Assembly (NCBI RefSeq): GCF_030272615.1
Contig: NC_081408.1
Coordinates: 408,366,889 to 408,430,888, forward strand
Length of the DNA: 64,000 nt
Reading direction: 5' to 3'
From: Cryptomeria japonica
Lineage: Eukaryota > Streptophyta > Pinopsida > Cupressales > Cupressaceae
Notes under the pieces: generated by a model
The model's database searches: none
What the model was told of the DNA's origin: nothing
Seen by the model: the letters and a program-made list of their open reading frames with translations, nothing else
Shown: positions 1 to 12,006 of the stretch, one piece after another
Numbering within the stretch: position 1 is the first letter of the stretch
Layout: every line of letters begins with the position of its first letter
Translations under genes and position numbers: made by a program

Positions 1-150
1 AGTGTAATAATATCCAAGATGAATAATTATTTACACCAACAATAACACAGGATTAGGCTTTCAAAAGGAGATTCTTCCTAAACTCAGATTCAAAGGGAAA
101 CCCAACAAACCTCTATATCAGCCTACTACAAACATAAAGAGGTCACCTTT

Positions 151-1383
151 GATTTTATCAGCAGCACCAAGAACCACACCAATTGCTCCAATACGGTTCA
201 ACATCCCAGCAATAACATCCACAACACCAATCATCCCACCAGTCAAACCAGCAACCCCATCAGCCACAGCGGTTGTATCAATAACACCATTATCAATATC
301 AAAACCTCCAACAGTATCAACAACACTAGCAATTCTAGTAGAAGCAACATATTCAACAATGTTGATGCTACCTGTATTGGATTCACTGATCCCCATAATC
401 CTTCCTGTAGTGCCAATCATTCCATCTGTCATGGTACATCAACCGATCACACCTGCAGGGTTTAACTCAAAGGATATCCTGGTTTGGTATAGTAATCGGA
501 TACTGGATAATGACTCAAAGACCAACTCACATGAGTGGGAATTTGATTCAGTTATCTCCATACTTTAGATGAGGAAGACGCATCACTACCTCCACCTTGC
601 AAAGACATCCCTATTTATGGAGAAGCACAGATAAAGACCTCTTGGGTTCCTGAATTGGAAACATCTTCCACAGACCCTACGTCACATCCTATGCCTAATT
701 TTGATAGGGAGAGTACCATCAACGACCTTCACCACAGCATCTTGACCCTCACTGAAACATCTCATGAACTTAACTTGATCGATGAGGTAATGCTCATTAT
801 CCATCCCAATCTCATTGAATGGAACCAATCTAATCCCCCATGCCTTGACCACTTCCAAAACGATGAGGCAATCATTGACTTTTTGGACCTACGGGATAAC
901 ATACCGAATGGGGATCACAAAGTTGGATTCACCATTGAACTTAATCGCGCAACATACTTTGGGGCGGATGCCAAACCTTTTAGCTGCAAAAATATAACAA
1001 TAAAACATGGATCTTCAAGTGAAAACCATACTATAGCACTGTTTGATCCCAAAAAAGTAAAAAGAAATAGCATATCCAATGGTGAAAACCTCTCTGAGGC
1101 GCCGGAAGATGAAAGGTTTGACATCCTTCCTTCTAGTACACAATAGGAATGATCAACAATCCTTATTGAAGAAACACAAGAATTCAACGTGGGGACTCCT
1201 GAAACTCCTCACCACATACATCTGGCATCTCTTTTAAATCTAGAGGAATGGCCTAAGTTTGTTGAATTCTTCAAAAAATGTCAGATCAACTTTGCATGGT
1301 CATATGCAGACATGTCTAGTCTTGATCCTGATTTAGTCATGCATCATCTCACCGTAGAAGAAGGAGCCAATCCTGTCAAATAG
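151..1383 (+). pseudogene. Element A gag-pol linker between protease and RT
   Basis: Frame 1 runs from an Asn/Ser/Thr-rich low-complexity stretch (151-445) through a patch with several stops (450-570), where frame 2 reads better, into an open acidic segment (about 571-1146) and a short segment at 1189-1383. The last part ends in the conserved lead-in to reverse transcriptase (AWSYADM, then LDPDLVMHHL). I infer that this is the protease-to-RT spacer of the Tat polyprotein; no DSG/DTG protease motif is visible, so the protease proper is probably left of the window or decayed. Breaks are a TAG at 1144 and a TAG at 1381, both in the frame that continues into RT, plus the local double frame change at 450-570. 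Confidence 0.6.
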
Positions 1384-2178
1384 AAACTTCGCAAGATGCA
1401 TCCCCACATTGCGGTACTAGTCAAAGCAGAACTTAAAAAACTCCTGGATGTTGGTTTTATTCGACCAATTGATTATGCAGATTGGATCTCCAACATTGTA
1501 CCTATCGGCAAACCAAATGGGGGCATCTATATTTGTACTGACTTTAGAGATCTGAACAAGGCATGTCCTAAAGATGACTTCCCCATACCAAACATCGACA
1601 TAATAGTGCACCTAACAATAGGAAATGTCATGCTTTCACTCATGGATGGATTTTCAGGGTACAACCAAATAAAGATTGCACCAGAAGATCAACATAATAC
1701 AGCCTTCACATGTCCCTGGGGAACATACTGCTGGAATGTAATGCCTTTTGGTTTAAAGAATGCAGGAGCGACCTATCAAAGAGAAATGACCACCATTTTC
1801 CATGACATGATGCATACTATAATGGAAGATTATGTTGATGACTTACTGGCAAAATCACTCACAAGAGAAGGTCATCTAGAAATATTAGATAAAATCTTTG
1901 ATAGATTGGAACAATATCATGTTCGACTCAACCCAAAGAAATGTGTCTTTGGAGTGACCTCAGGGAAAATTCTAGGATACATTGTCTCAAGCAAAGGCAT
2001 TGAGGTCGACCCAGCAAAGGTCAAAGAAATCATGGACATGCCACCTCCACAGAACATCAGTCAGCTAAGGACATTACAAGGGTGGCTATAATCCATTTGA
2101 AGATTCATTGCACAACTGACAGATAAGTGTCACCCCTTTACAAACTTATTACACAAGAACATTCTCTTTCAATGGGAT
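1384..2178 (+). pseudogene. Element A reverse transcriptase domain
   Basis: Ty3/gypsy reverse transcriptase, which would copy the element RNA into cDNA in virus-like particles. The frame continues from the linker. Recognisable blocks in order are KAELKKLLDVGFIRP, CTDFRDLNKACPKDDFP, SLMDGFSGYNQI, CPWGTYCWNVMPFGLKNAGATYQR, and the catalytic YVDD box at 1831-1842 with two intact aspartates, then LNPKKC and GYIVSSKGIEVDPAKV. Stops at 2089 (TAA) and 2098 (TGA) fall in the RT-RNase H connection. A frameshift near 2178 moves the rest of the polyprotein from frame 1 to frame 3. The sequence is closest in style to plant Tat elements. Non-functional because of these breaks. Confidence 0.85.
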
Positions 2179-3060
2179 ACCAGATGCTTAAAGACTATCT
2201 CATGAATACACCATTGTTGATCCCACCGGATCCAAGTAAACCTTTATTACTCTATATTTCAGCAACAAATACAGCATTGGGAGTACTACTGGCTCAACAC
2301 AATGTAGAAGGGAAAGAGTGTGTTGTTTACTACATCTCTCGCACACTGGTCGGCTATGAACTCAATTTCACACCTATTAAGCGAGCTTGCCTAGCAGTAA
2401 TCTTGGCAGCCACTAAATTGAGGCACTATCTGTTAACACATAAAGTACAACTCATTGCCAAAATCGATCCACTAAAATACTTACTCAGCAAAGCAGCCTT
2501 GACAGATCGCTTGGCCAAATGGGTGATGATTCTTAGTGAATTTGACATCGAGTATGTAGATCATAAGTCTATCAAGGGTCAAGTTATTGCAGATCAGTTG
2601 GTTGATGCACCACTCATAGGTGATCATCCTCTCATTTCCAATTTTCCTGATGAAGAGATATTCATGATCACATCAGCACAACCATGGAAACGATACTTTG
2701 ATGGTTCATACACTAGGCATGGCTCGGGGGTAGGCATTTTGTTTATCACACCTCAAGGTGACAGCATCCTGAAGTCTTACAGGCTCACATTTCCATGCAT
2801 GAACAACATAGCTGAGTATGAGGACTTGATCACAGGACTCTGACTAGCCGTCCAATCTAAATTAAAAAAGTTACAGATATTCGGCGACTCCCAACTAGTC
2901 ATCTGACAAGTAACAGATGAATATCAAACCAAGGATGACAAACTCCTATCGTACAAACAAATGGTGGACAATTTAAATGCATCGTTTACTACTATCACCT
3001 TTGAGTAGATACCCAGAGATCATAATCGAGTTGTTGACACAATGGCTACCATTGCATCTC
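2127..3060 (+). pseudogene. Element A tandem RNase H domains (degenerate gypsy type, then archaeal type)
   Basis: The first domain (about 2200-2600, frame 3) has the fold signature of the gypsy RNase H, but the usual DAS catalytic block reads ISATN, so the first Asp is absent; the final TDH block reads KIDPLKY. The second domain (about 2680-3060) has FDGS, NNIAEYE and FGDSQL, the acidic signature of the archaeal-type RNase H that the Tat clade acquired. It probably supplies the activity that removes RNA from the RNA:DNA hybrid. In-frame stops at 2841, 2904 and 3006 break it. Order RT-gRH-aRH-integrase contrasts with element C, where the archaeal-type domain precedes RT. Confidence 0.8.
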
Positions 3061-4436
3061 TCCTAGATCTTCCCCAATATTCAACACACTACGAGTTCTT
3101 GGTAGAACAGCTTTGTATTCCTGCTTATGATATCCCCGAATCCGAGATGATATGTCACCTTGTCGGTTCTGAATCCCCATGGTATAGTGAGTTCTACACC
3201 TACCTCCATGATCACACACTTCCTCCTAACCAATCGAATAACCAATATAAAACCTTCATTCGACAAACTGCTCGATATACCATTATTGTTGAAACCCTAT
3301 ACCGATGCAGTCTTGATGGTACTCTCCTTTGATGTCTGGAACAGGATGAGATAACAAAGGCCTTGGAAGAGGTACATGAAGGAATTTTTGGAACTCATGC
3401 AAGCAACCCATCACTAGCAAAGAAAATCATACGTACTGGATACTATTGGCCATCCATGGAAAAAGACTCATACTACTTTGTCAAAAAATGCAAGAAGTGC
3501 CAAGTTCACAGAGACCTGATACATGCACCAGCCCAAGAATTGCAGCCAATCACAACACCATGGCCCTTTTGTCAATGGGGACTTGACCTTGTGGGTAAAA
3601 TCCATCCATCTTCATCCAACGGCCACAAATTCATTATTACCACCACCAAATACTTTACAAAGTGGATCAAAGTTGTTCCACTTACCCAAGTCATCAGCAA
3701 GCAGATCGCCTCATTCATCCTTAATTACATCATCTGTCGGTATGGTGTACCCATGTCCATCATCACAGATAACAGGCTTCCTTTCAAAAATTAGGATGTC
3801 CGTGAACTTTTTAAGAAGTTTCATATCCAACACCGCTTTTCCATGCCCTATTACCCACAAGGCAATGGTCAAGTTGAAGCATCAAACAAGAACATATTAA
3901 GAATCCTAAAGAAAATAGTCAATGATGTCGGTCATGATTGGCATGTTCAATTAAATCCAGCACTATGGGCGTATCGAACTAGCATTTGAACCCCTATAGG
4001 CACAACTCCCTACTCATTGGTCTATGGCACAGAAGCCATCCTTCCTATCTAGGTCAAGATACCATCTCTATGAGTTTCCTTGCATAATCTCATAGATGAT
4101 GAAGCATATAGAGTATCTCGTCTTCAAGATTTGGAACTACTTGATGAGAAATGACAAGCTGCATACAACCACCTCAAAGCCTATCAGCAGCGCATGAGCA
4201 GAAGCTATAATCATCAAGTTAGACCTCGTACATTTGAGGTAGGTGATCTTGTTCTTCGAGAGAATCCTCATAACCAACCCAACAGAGAACATCAGAGAAA
4301 GTTTGAATCAAACTGGCTAGGTCCATATGTTATCATTGCTGTATTTGGGTCCTGGGCATATCAGTTGGCCACTTCAGAAGGAGAACCGCTAGCATATCCA
4401 ATCAACAGCATGCACCTCAAACGGTTTTATACATAA
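3042..4436 (+). pseudogene. Element A integrase
   Basis: Integrase, which inserts the cDNA into the host chromosome. Frame 3 throughout. The N-terminal HHCC zinc motif is seen in VHEGIFGTHAS followed by CKKC (about 3370-3500). The DDE triad is visible: Asp at 3585, Asp at 3768 and Glu at 3876 (in QVEASN). The C-terminal GPY module (WLGPYVI) is at about 4315, and the protein ends at TAA 4434. Stops interrupt it at 3330 (TGA), 3792 (TAG), 3987 (TGA), 4050 (TAG), 4071 (TGA) and 4152 (TGA). No chromodomain follows, in line with a Tat rather than a chromovirus element. Confidence 0.85.
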
Positions 4437-6605
4437 GCTATATAGAGCATCATGCTCACATACATATCAGAAAAACACCAAAAACATTCAGATAAATGTC
4501 CTGAAGAAAATACAAAAAAAAAAAAATTTTAAAAAAAATAGTAAAGAAAAATCATGCATCCAAATAGTGAACAACCACTCCGGTGGCACCTTGGGTAAGT
4601 GTGATGGTGAAAACTTGGCAAATAGGCGTCACTCATAAAGGATATGGCTCCATTGTCTTTCAGACTTGTTGTGATCACATTCATTGCATCCACTCATCCA
4701 TTAGTCAAAACCATGGCTTGTTATTGATCTGCAATCAAGAATAGTACTTCATGTGTCTTGCATCCCACTTTTTCATAGTCATGTCTAAACTAGGGGCAAT
4801 GCCCTTAACCTATTGATGGAAGTGGATTCTGTATTACTTATGATTCATTGAGTTCTTCATTCAAAATTGTCTCACAAAATCCAAAACATTCAAAACACTC
4901 ACAAAATTCATAAAACATCAAAAATCAAACAAAAACATAGCAATGCCTTGTACATACGCATCCAAGCAGACATCAAAAAAATATTTTAAGCTACTCAAAA
5001 TGATGACCACTTATCAAATCAACCAAACAATCAACACGGGTACGCACAACTATCTTAACAGGGATAAATCTTTCCTCACCAAAACAAAGACAAGATAACA
5101 TTTTCTTTGACAAGAATATTTTGTTTAAGCTATCAAGTATTTGGTCAGTTTGATAAGTTATTTATTCATTTATATCAGGTTCCTATGCTACTCTGGGATA
5201 TCCACAAGTGATTAGAGTGGTCGGGATGGTTCCTAAGTATCGCATTGTTTGTATGTCTTCTGCGAATTATTCCAATGAAGTTTTGGGCCATGTACTAATG
5301 GTGTCTACGTGGGAAGTTCACTAAGCTACGTGATCATATGCAAAATACAGTCATGGATCACTATGGCTTGCTGACTACAGCGTATACCTCGACCATATGA
5401 ACATGAACCATTATGGAGGGTCCATATTCTTTATTCTTTGTTTATGCTGCTTGTTTGTAGGTACAATGCTCCAAACTTGGTTCCTACTACCTCATCCAAG
5501 ATTGATCACACCATGCTCAATGATAAAAAAATAAAAGCACTAGGGATCATCATTCCATCTCATCTGTATATATTGCATTCTGTTACATTCCAGCCATCCA
5601 TACATTCATAATAGATGCATATCATGCATACATAGTAATGGCAATGGATACTCTATTTTCCTCTTCTTCCATAGGAATGAGTCATAGGTCCTCCATTTCT
5701 TCTATCTAAAATCAACCCCCACCCTCCCTATCTTGATCATCAACATCATCATAATCCCTTCATCATGTCCCATCAACCCAATAAAGCCACGTTCATCACC
5801 ATCCATCTCTAACAGGAGGGGTTGCATTTCCCATCCTCGGTCATCCCAATCAAGCAAGTTACTCTATCTGCACAGGTACATCAACTCCCACACACCTAGA
5901 CTATCAACAAATACTTTGATCAAGTATCTTTGGGTCTCAACAGGTAATCAATTATGGCAAACCTAGACTACAACAAGCATTTATCATAATGACCTAGTCT
6001 CAACGAGGCTGCTATGATTCATCACAACCAACCCACAACACACACACTATCAATTGCTCAATCAATCCAACACAATCACAACGGATAATTGCATCAATTG
6101 TCTAGGTCTCAATGAGTATTTTTCTTCCTATGCCTTGACTTCATCGGGCAATTACATCAATTGTCTAAGTCACCAACAGGTCACTTTGATTCACTTACTC
6201 AGACTTTATCTTGTCCAAGCAAACAACTGACATCAACTGTCATGCTTTGACTCGACCGGGGCAATTAAACCAATTGCACCAGATTGTTCAACCAATTTTG
6301 ATCAATTATATAGTATCAATCAAAAGCACAAACACTACATTTGCACGTGACCCCGTGTACTTTCAAGGCTTGTCGTTTCCCCATAGTCACTTCGTTTTCT
6401 TCCATTCTTTCACGATTATTGCTAATTTCTTCAATTCTACCTCCCCTCCACTTCTCGTTCTTTTTCGAGAGATCGCCCGATTTTTTGAAATTTTTCGGCC
6501 CATCTCTCAAGGGGGAATACCACCCACTAAATTAACATTTATGGGGCATATTTCTTCACACCTATTTTTCTTTCTTTGAAACGATGCAATAAAACCGCAC
6601 CGTCT
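4437..6605 (+). other. Element A 3' untranslated region, no gene
   Basis: About 2.2 kb between the integrase stop and the polypurine tract with no coding potential on either strand. It includes an A-run near 4511-4545 and, from about 5880 to 6300, degenerate repetition of a phrase resembling ATCAATTGTCTAGGTCTCAA. Long 3' regions with variable tandem repeats are known in Tat elements; here the repeats are strongly diverged. No antisense accessory ORF like the one in element I is seen. Confidence 0.6.
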
Positions 6606-6619
6606 CAAAGAGGGGCAAA
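6606..6619 (+). promoter_or_regulatory. Element A polypurine tract
   Basis: A purine run (core AAAGAGGGGCAAA) ends immediately before the LTR start TGTAGACAC. This is the plus-strand DNA primer site during reverse transcription. The same core precedes the LTR of element I on the minus strand (59581-59595). Confidence 0.85.
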
Positions 6620-7034
6620 TGTAGACACATAAATTTGTCCACTTAATTAAATGAATATTTAGTATTTATTTGATTATTTAACCATCAATCAATAGTTAAT
6701 TAAATTAATATTTAATTAATTCATCTTAACCCTCTTCTCCTATTAATTAAATAAATTATTTGATTTATTTGATTTAATTCACTTAACCAAATTCAGAGCA
6801 TTAATTAAATAAATAAATCATATATGTTTAATTAAATCTTCTCTCACATTTAAATAAATTTACATTTATTTAAATCCCTCAAAATCTCATCTCTCACATT
6901 TAAATAAATTAACATTTATTTAAATCACCTTTATCCTCCACCCACTTGCATTTTCCTACAAATGCAAGTTGCACAACTATTTTAAATAAATAAATTATTT
7001 ATTTAAAATCCTATTTATCCTCACCCACTTGAAA

Positions 7035-7190
7035 CCTTTAATGGCTTCCCTTAAAGTCTTCAAACTTAATGGCTTCCTTCTAGAGTTTTCTCAAGCCTTT
7101 AATGGTTTCCCTTAAAGTCTTCAAACTTAATGGCTTCTTTCTAGAGTCTTCTTAAGCCTTTAATGGTTTCCCTTAAAGTCTTCGAGCATT
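7035..7190 (+). repeat. 61-bp tandem repeat in LTR of element A
   Basis: Units start at 7035, 7096 and 7157 with the phrase CCTTTAATGG(C/T)TTCCCTTAAAG. Spacing is 61 bp twice, about 2.6 copies, with few differences. Confidence 0.8.
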
Positions 7191-7978
7191 TAAATGCTTT
7201 ATCTTCCTTTTTATCATGTAAATAAATTAAGATTTATTTAAATAAAATCCAAAATTCACATTCACATTTAAATAAATTAATATTTATTTAAATATCTATC
7301 CAAATACAAATTACACCATTTAATTGAAATAAATTATTTTATTTTAATTGAGAATCCCAAAATTCCTCCCACTTGCATTCTCCTACAACCCACTTGCAAT
7401 CCTAACCCCCTTCTAGATTCTTCTAACCCCTTCCTAATTAGCCTAATCCATCCCCTAAATATTGTCACATTCCTAAGCAACTTGGAGTCACTTCTCAAAG
7501 CCCTCAAAGTATTTGAAAGGCATTTAAGGCTTTAAGTCTTAAAATGGTTAACATCTAAAGTCTTCCAAACCATTAAAGGCTCTTACATGACCATTTATGG
7601 TTAAATCCACTTGCACCTATGGTTAGGGACTTTGACCCCTAACTCAACCCTCATGTAACCCATGTGTCTCCTCAAGAATTTATTGCTTTGACCATGGTTA
7701 TCTTCACTAACTCTTGCACAAGAGTTTATCCATTGCATAAAAGCATTATTCTTTGAATAATAAATTTATTCACTTAACCCAACCTTAACCTTACCTCCCA
7801 AGTTAACTCTCAGGTCATGTCAAGCATTTAATACTTCTTCCCTCTCCTCTCAACCCATCTCATATTGACACTTGTCATCCTGGGATTGGGTTGAAAGCCC
7901 TCTCATAGATTGAATATCATTCAATCTTGACCCTTGTTGAGATTACTCAATCTCAACCATCCATTGCTCCATTTTTCC

Positions 7979-7986
7979 TATAAATA
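7979..7986 (+). promoter_or_regulatory. TATA box in LTR of element A
   Basis: TATAAATA in the context CCTATAAATAGAGCCC, a canonical plant TATA box. Transcription of the element would start about 30 bp downstream. Confidence 0.7.
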
Positions 7987-8554
7987 GAGCCCATTTCTTC
8001 ATAATCTAGATCCTGAAAACTTGAATGCATTTACATTATAGCCATTTTTAGAGAGCATTAGATAATCAATCATATTCACTCTTTTGTTTTAAAATCAACA
8101 CTAGATAATTGGATAATCTCTTATTTTATCTCTTGTTCACATTTGCATAACATTTTAGATTAATCATCTTTTCATCTTGAACCTCCATAAGTCATCCATA
8201 GTGCAAAAAGTTGTTGAGAGCTACACTAATTTGGAACTTGGAGAGGAGAGGAACAAGGAGAAGCTACCAGCATGGTAGAGAGCATATGGAGATGTTTAGT
8301 TACTTTTTGTAGATTCCTTAAGCTTTCTATTTGTTTAGTAGTGTCTTTCTTGATATGCTTGCTTAGGATAGTATTCAATCTTTGATTTGCTAACACTAAT
8401 GACTAACTATTGTCTCTTGTGCTTCCTTGTGTGTGTTTAGCTATCAAAATAGGTTTTTACTAATCCTCCCTTTTTCCAGAGCATAAGTGTGTAATTCCTT
8501 TTTGGAGCATTTACCCTTGGGAATTTTGTGTTCATAGTTTGTGCAGTGTTTACA

Positions 8555-10182
8555 ATGATCGATACAATGTTATTCTCCATATGTGGACTAAATCATTGAC
8601 TTGGGCCTTGTAAAGACAAAATCGGTTGAGTTTTGTTCACTCTACAGGCTTTTACAACACCATCATTGGTCACATTTTTGTTTTTTGACCAAAATTTGGA
8701 TTTATCATTGTTGTTGTTATTGCCATATTTTATGAAACCTTGTTCTACTAGTCCTTTTTCACACTTTGAGTCTTTTTCAGTGATTTGTCTAAATGTGGTC
8801 AAACATTACATTTGTATCGAGTACTTGATTTTAGGGACTAAGTTTTATGTGAACATGTCAACTTGCTCTATTTTGGGAATAATAGTCTTGCACCTTCTAT
8901 ATAGAGCTCTCCATCTTTCTATGAAGGATGTGAATGTTTCATTCTCATATTGTTTTGTAGCACATAAGTCCATCAAAGTGACTGGGGTTGCAATGTTATG
9001 TGAGAAGTTAGCAATGAAATGTTCAGCTAATTCACCCCATGATGTGATAGTTGGTGGTAGATGTGAAAACCACTCCAAGGTTGAGCCTCCCATACTTTTA
9101 GGAAACAATCTCATTAGATAAGTGTCTTCAGTTGTAACCTATATACATGTCGTAAAAAACTCTCTCATGTAGTCTCTAGGATCACCTTTCCCTTGATATC
9201 TGTCAAATTTTGGTGTTTCAAAATGTGGTGAGAAATGCGGCATGTATAATTTGTGATCAAAAGGATAAGGACGCAAGTCCTGCATTGTGCAACTCTTTTG
9301 ATTGTTACCAGTTTGCATAGTTGCCATTTGTTGTTGTAGATTATGTACCTATTGGGACAGAATATATATTTGAGTCAGGGGTACACTTTGCGCATGTATA
9401 TTTCCCACAAAAGGATTTGTGGTAGTATAACTAGGAGGTTGTTGAAAGGTACTATAATTATAATTTCGTGTGTTATGGGTTTCACTAGGTACTGTGAAAT
9501 AAGCAACATGTGAACCCATGTTTGACTAGGTTGTACTCATTGTATTAGCGGAACTTGGGTTTGTATTTTGATGACTGTATGTAGATCCTATAGAATAGGA
9601 AACTAGAGGTTGAGTCGCACTTGTTGTATGAGGATCTTGTGTTTGAATAGGTGCTAAGACACTTGACATTATCGGTATTGTGTGAGAGGCTAGGATAGCC
9701 TGTGTTGGTGTGCTAATGTTTATTGTTGAGGATAATGCACTTGATTGAGAAGTCACATTTGAAATGATATTTGTTTGTATAGATGATGTTGGTGCATTCT
9801 GAGGAAAACTTGAGGTCATTGCTTATGTTTGTGTCATATGTGGTATTTGACTGCTATTTGGACCTAAAGTATTTCCTAGTGGTAAGATTGTTGTGATATC
9901 AAAATCTTCAGGTAATTTGGCCCCATTTTTTAATAACAACGAGAGATATTTGTCTCTATCATTATGTATAAGAGCATCTAAGAACATAAGGACATGTGGG
10001 TTCTGTTGATCTAATTCAATCTCTTCGCGTGTTAAATTTTGTTGTAGCTTGTGTATTGTGGGTATTGTCTGAGGAATTGATTGTTCACTACTTGATATGT
10101 CCATGTTCCAAGTTGGATTTACTGACAGGTCATTGTTTGGGTCCATCTTACTTTTTTCCTTTTGTGACCTTGTGACAGGCAT
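8555..10182 (-). pseudogene. Element B gag, truncated by element A
   Basis: Minus-strand frame beginning MPVTRSQKEKSK at 10182. The first 120 residues are charged and helical, followed by a Ser/Thr/Gln-rich low-complexity linker (about 9820-9350). Then comes the conserved retrotransposon gag core (PF03732-like): PKFDRYQGKGDPRDYMREF, WFSHLPPTITSWGELAEHFIANF and ETFTSFIERWRALY (about 9220-8890). All segments down to 8593 share one frame, and the breaks are point stops, not indels. No zinc knuckle is seen before the truncation at element A. Gag would assemble the virus-like particle. The core resembles Tat/Athila gag proteins. Confidence 0.8.
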
Positions 10183-11067
10183 TTAAGACTTCTATATGAA
10201 GATGATTTGGAACCTAATGCAAGATGACAATAATGTAAGACTCTAGACCTAAATATGGAGTATGCAACACTAGACCAGACTCTCTATTGAGTATTTTGAC
10301 GTAAGACTTGTTGAGTATTTTGAGATTTTTGCAACGCGAGTTTTTCAAGCTCTTCTCTTAGAAGTTCTACAGCAATTTTGCTATCAATTCTACGGATAAT
10401 TTTATACTCTCTATTTAGCTCGTACTCGACTCCTATATAATGAGGTGTGTTTCCCTTTAATTGCTAGGCCAAGTTACCTAAACCGTCAATGATTTCTCAT
10501 TGACCACCATTTGGCACTAGATTAGGTTGCTCGAAGGGGAGAAACCCATCACCTAGGAGACCCATTAAGATGTGTGCTATGACTTTCTAGGATGATTATG
10601 CAAATGATGATGGACTAAGATAGATGTATATGAAATATAACAAGGACCAAATCTAAGGACGTATATGAGGATGATAATAAGGACGTAAATGAGGACTATG
10701 CAACTTATATGAGGACTATAATAAGGATGTAAATGAGGACTAGGCAACTTATATAAGGACAATAATAAGGAAGTAAATGGGGACTATGGAAGGACTGCCT
10801 ATGGTCACAAGTATGTAAAATTTTGAGTTTGTAGGATTTTCTGATGTTTCAAGATGAACTTTGTTTCCAATAATTATGTGTGTAGGACAAGTTGTTATTT
10901 TCCAAATCTAAGAATAATTGTTTGAAGATAGGTATAGTTGATTGAACTATGTTCTGACTAACTCTAAGAATTCATAGATACGTAAGATAGGGCCTGAAAT
11001 AGGCCGAATACTGACTCAATACTGATCTGGTATAATGATACATATAAAAGCATAGAATACAATCTTA
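10183..11067 (-). other. Element B leader next to gag, no gene
   Basis: Non-coding leader upstream of the B gag start. It carries a 44-bp tandem repeat (10640-10790). I see no ORF with convincing coding character. Confidence 0.6.
10640..10790. repeat. 44-bp tandem repeat in B leader
   Basis: The phrase ATAATAAGGA(C/T/A)GTAAATG recurs at 10674, 10718 and 10762, giving a 44-bp period over about three units. Edges are diverged. Confidence 0.8.
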
Positions 11068-11072
11068 GGTTG
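11068..11072. repeat. Target site duplication of element C, left copy (GGTTG)
   Basis: GGTTG immediately before the C 5' LTR, identical to 27633-27637 immediately after the 3' LTR. Five-base duplications are the rule for Ty3/gypsy integrases. Confidence 0.95.
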
Positions 11073-11169
11073 TGTTGAACACTATATTTGAAAATAAAAA
11101 ATATAAAAAAAATGTATATTCCCATAGGCGTGAAGACTAAAAGATGTTTCGGCCAGCAAACTGTATCGA

Positions 11170-11715
11170 GCACTTCAAAAGATGTTTCATCGAAAGAATA
11201 TTTTCATCGAAAAGAGGTACGTAAAGCGCCATACAAAAGTATTTCGACAAAAAGTTACCTTCGATGAATACAAAGAACCGCTCATCGATACCCCAAGTTT
11301 CATCGAAAAGGTAAAAGCAAAAAGCAAAAAGGGGCAAAAAGTGATTTCGAAGGGATATCATTACCGAAGAAACTCATAAAGCATTCATCGAAATGCAAGT
11401 TTTCATCGATGAACATGATGTCGAACAAAGGCAAATTTGTTTCATCGATAAAGAGGGATATCGATGAAAAAAGGATATCGATGAACATACATAGGCCTTC
11501 ACCGAAGAAAGAAACTCATCGAAGGAATGATTTCGATGGAAATTGCAAGTGACTTATCGAAAAAGGGGTCTATCGATGAAAGAATGATTTCGATGAGTCT
11601 TAAAAGCGGCTTCTCGACATGAGCTATTCACTGAAACAATAGTATCGAAGAAAATGAGCTTTCGATGGAAGATTTAAACACTCGGCCGAAGACAAGGGTT
11701 TCATCGATAACTTGA
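11170..11715. promoter_or_regulatory. TCATCGA/ATCGAT motif array in U3, 5' LTR copy
   Basis: About 20 TCGA-centred sites in 545 bp, mostly as TTCATCGAA, TTCATCGAT, ATCGATGAA or their reverse complement TTCGATGA. Random expectation for TCGA is about two. Sites occur in both orientations with irregular spacing. The array lies between the LTR start and the accessory ORF start (12007), where an upstream control region would be. No function is demonstrated. It may be a binding-site cluster for the ORF or for the element. Confidence 0.7.
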
Positions 11716-12006
11716 AATATGAGCACTTTGAGCGAACTGTACTTCCCGCGAAAGAGTTAAAGGCCCAATTGAAGAGTGTCACATCTGCAATTAAGTTTAA
11801 ACACTTGAGTAGCCATTGTAGATGCAGAACATTAACTGTGCACAAGTTGCCCATACGATTACAGTTGAACTGAGTGAATTTTCCTAAGAACCAGATCGAT
11901 GCTAAAAGACTGAGAATTGCGAAGAACTTGCGGAGACTTGCGAACGATAACCAGAAGAGCTGAGCATTCCTCCAAGTAAGTGTTGTCTCTCGTATTTGCT
12001 GTAATT

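Larger units (their letters stand above)
1..8554 (+). mobile_element. Element A: Tat-lineage LTR retrotransposon, 5' part outside window
   Basis: Internal region and 3' LTR of a Ty3/gypsy element. Domain order on the plus strand is linker, RT, degenerate RNase H, second (archaeal-type) RNase H, integrase, long 3' untranslated region, polypurine tract, LTR. The second RNase H between RT-RNase H and integrase is the usual Tat arrangement. Gag, protease and the 5' LTR must lie left of the window. The 3' LTR abuts minus-strand gag of element B, so A appears inserted in B. The right edge (8554) is inferred from a terminal TGTTTACA resembling the inverse of the LTR start TGTAGACA. The target duplication cannot be checked here. 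Confidence 0.8.
6620..8554 (+). repeat. Element A 3' LTR
   Basis: Starts TGTAGACAC right after the polypurine tract. It has a TATAAATA box at 7979-7986, about 575 bp before the proposed end, giving a U3 of about 1.37 kb and an unusually long R-U5. AT-rich direct repetition of a (TTTAAATAAATTAACATTTATT)-like phrase occurs at 6840-7290, and a 61-bp tandem repeat at 7035-7190. The right end at 8554 (TGTTTACA) is inferred, because no second LTR copy is in the window. Confidence 0.7.
8555..11072 (-). mobile_element. Element B, left piece (gag and proximal leader)
   Basis: Minus-strand retrotransposon split by two younger insertions: A cuts its gag at 8555, and C cuts its leader at 11068-11072. 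The rest of its leader, primer site and 5' LTR resume at 27633-30751. Its pol and 3' LTR would be left of element A, outside the window. This reading is supported by the exact GGTTG duplication around C and by orientation: LTR, primer site, leader and gag follow one another on the minus strand once C is removed. Confidence 0.75.

Noticed and set aside
118-568. Overlapping ORFs at the left edge, one Pro/Ile/Thr-rich on plus and one Gly/Ile-rich on minus.
   Set aside because: The Asn/Thr-rich frame 1 fits as part of the element A polyprotein. The others are shadows of the same low-complexity DNA, except that frame 2 may locally replace frame 1 at 450-568.
11182-11379. Lys-rich 65-codon ORF in the LTR of element C (and 22753-22950).
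   Set aside because: It is created by repeated TCATCGAAAAG words of the motif array. It has no constraint signal and overlaps antisense ORFs of equal length.
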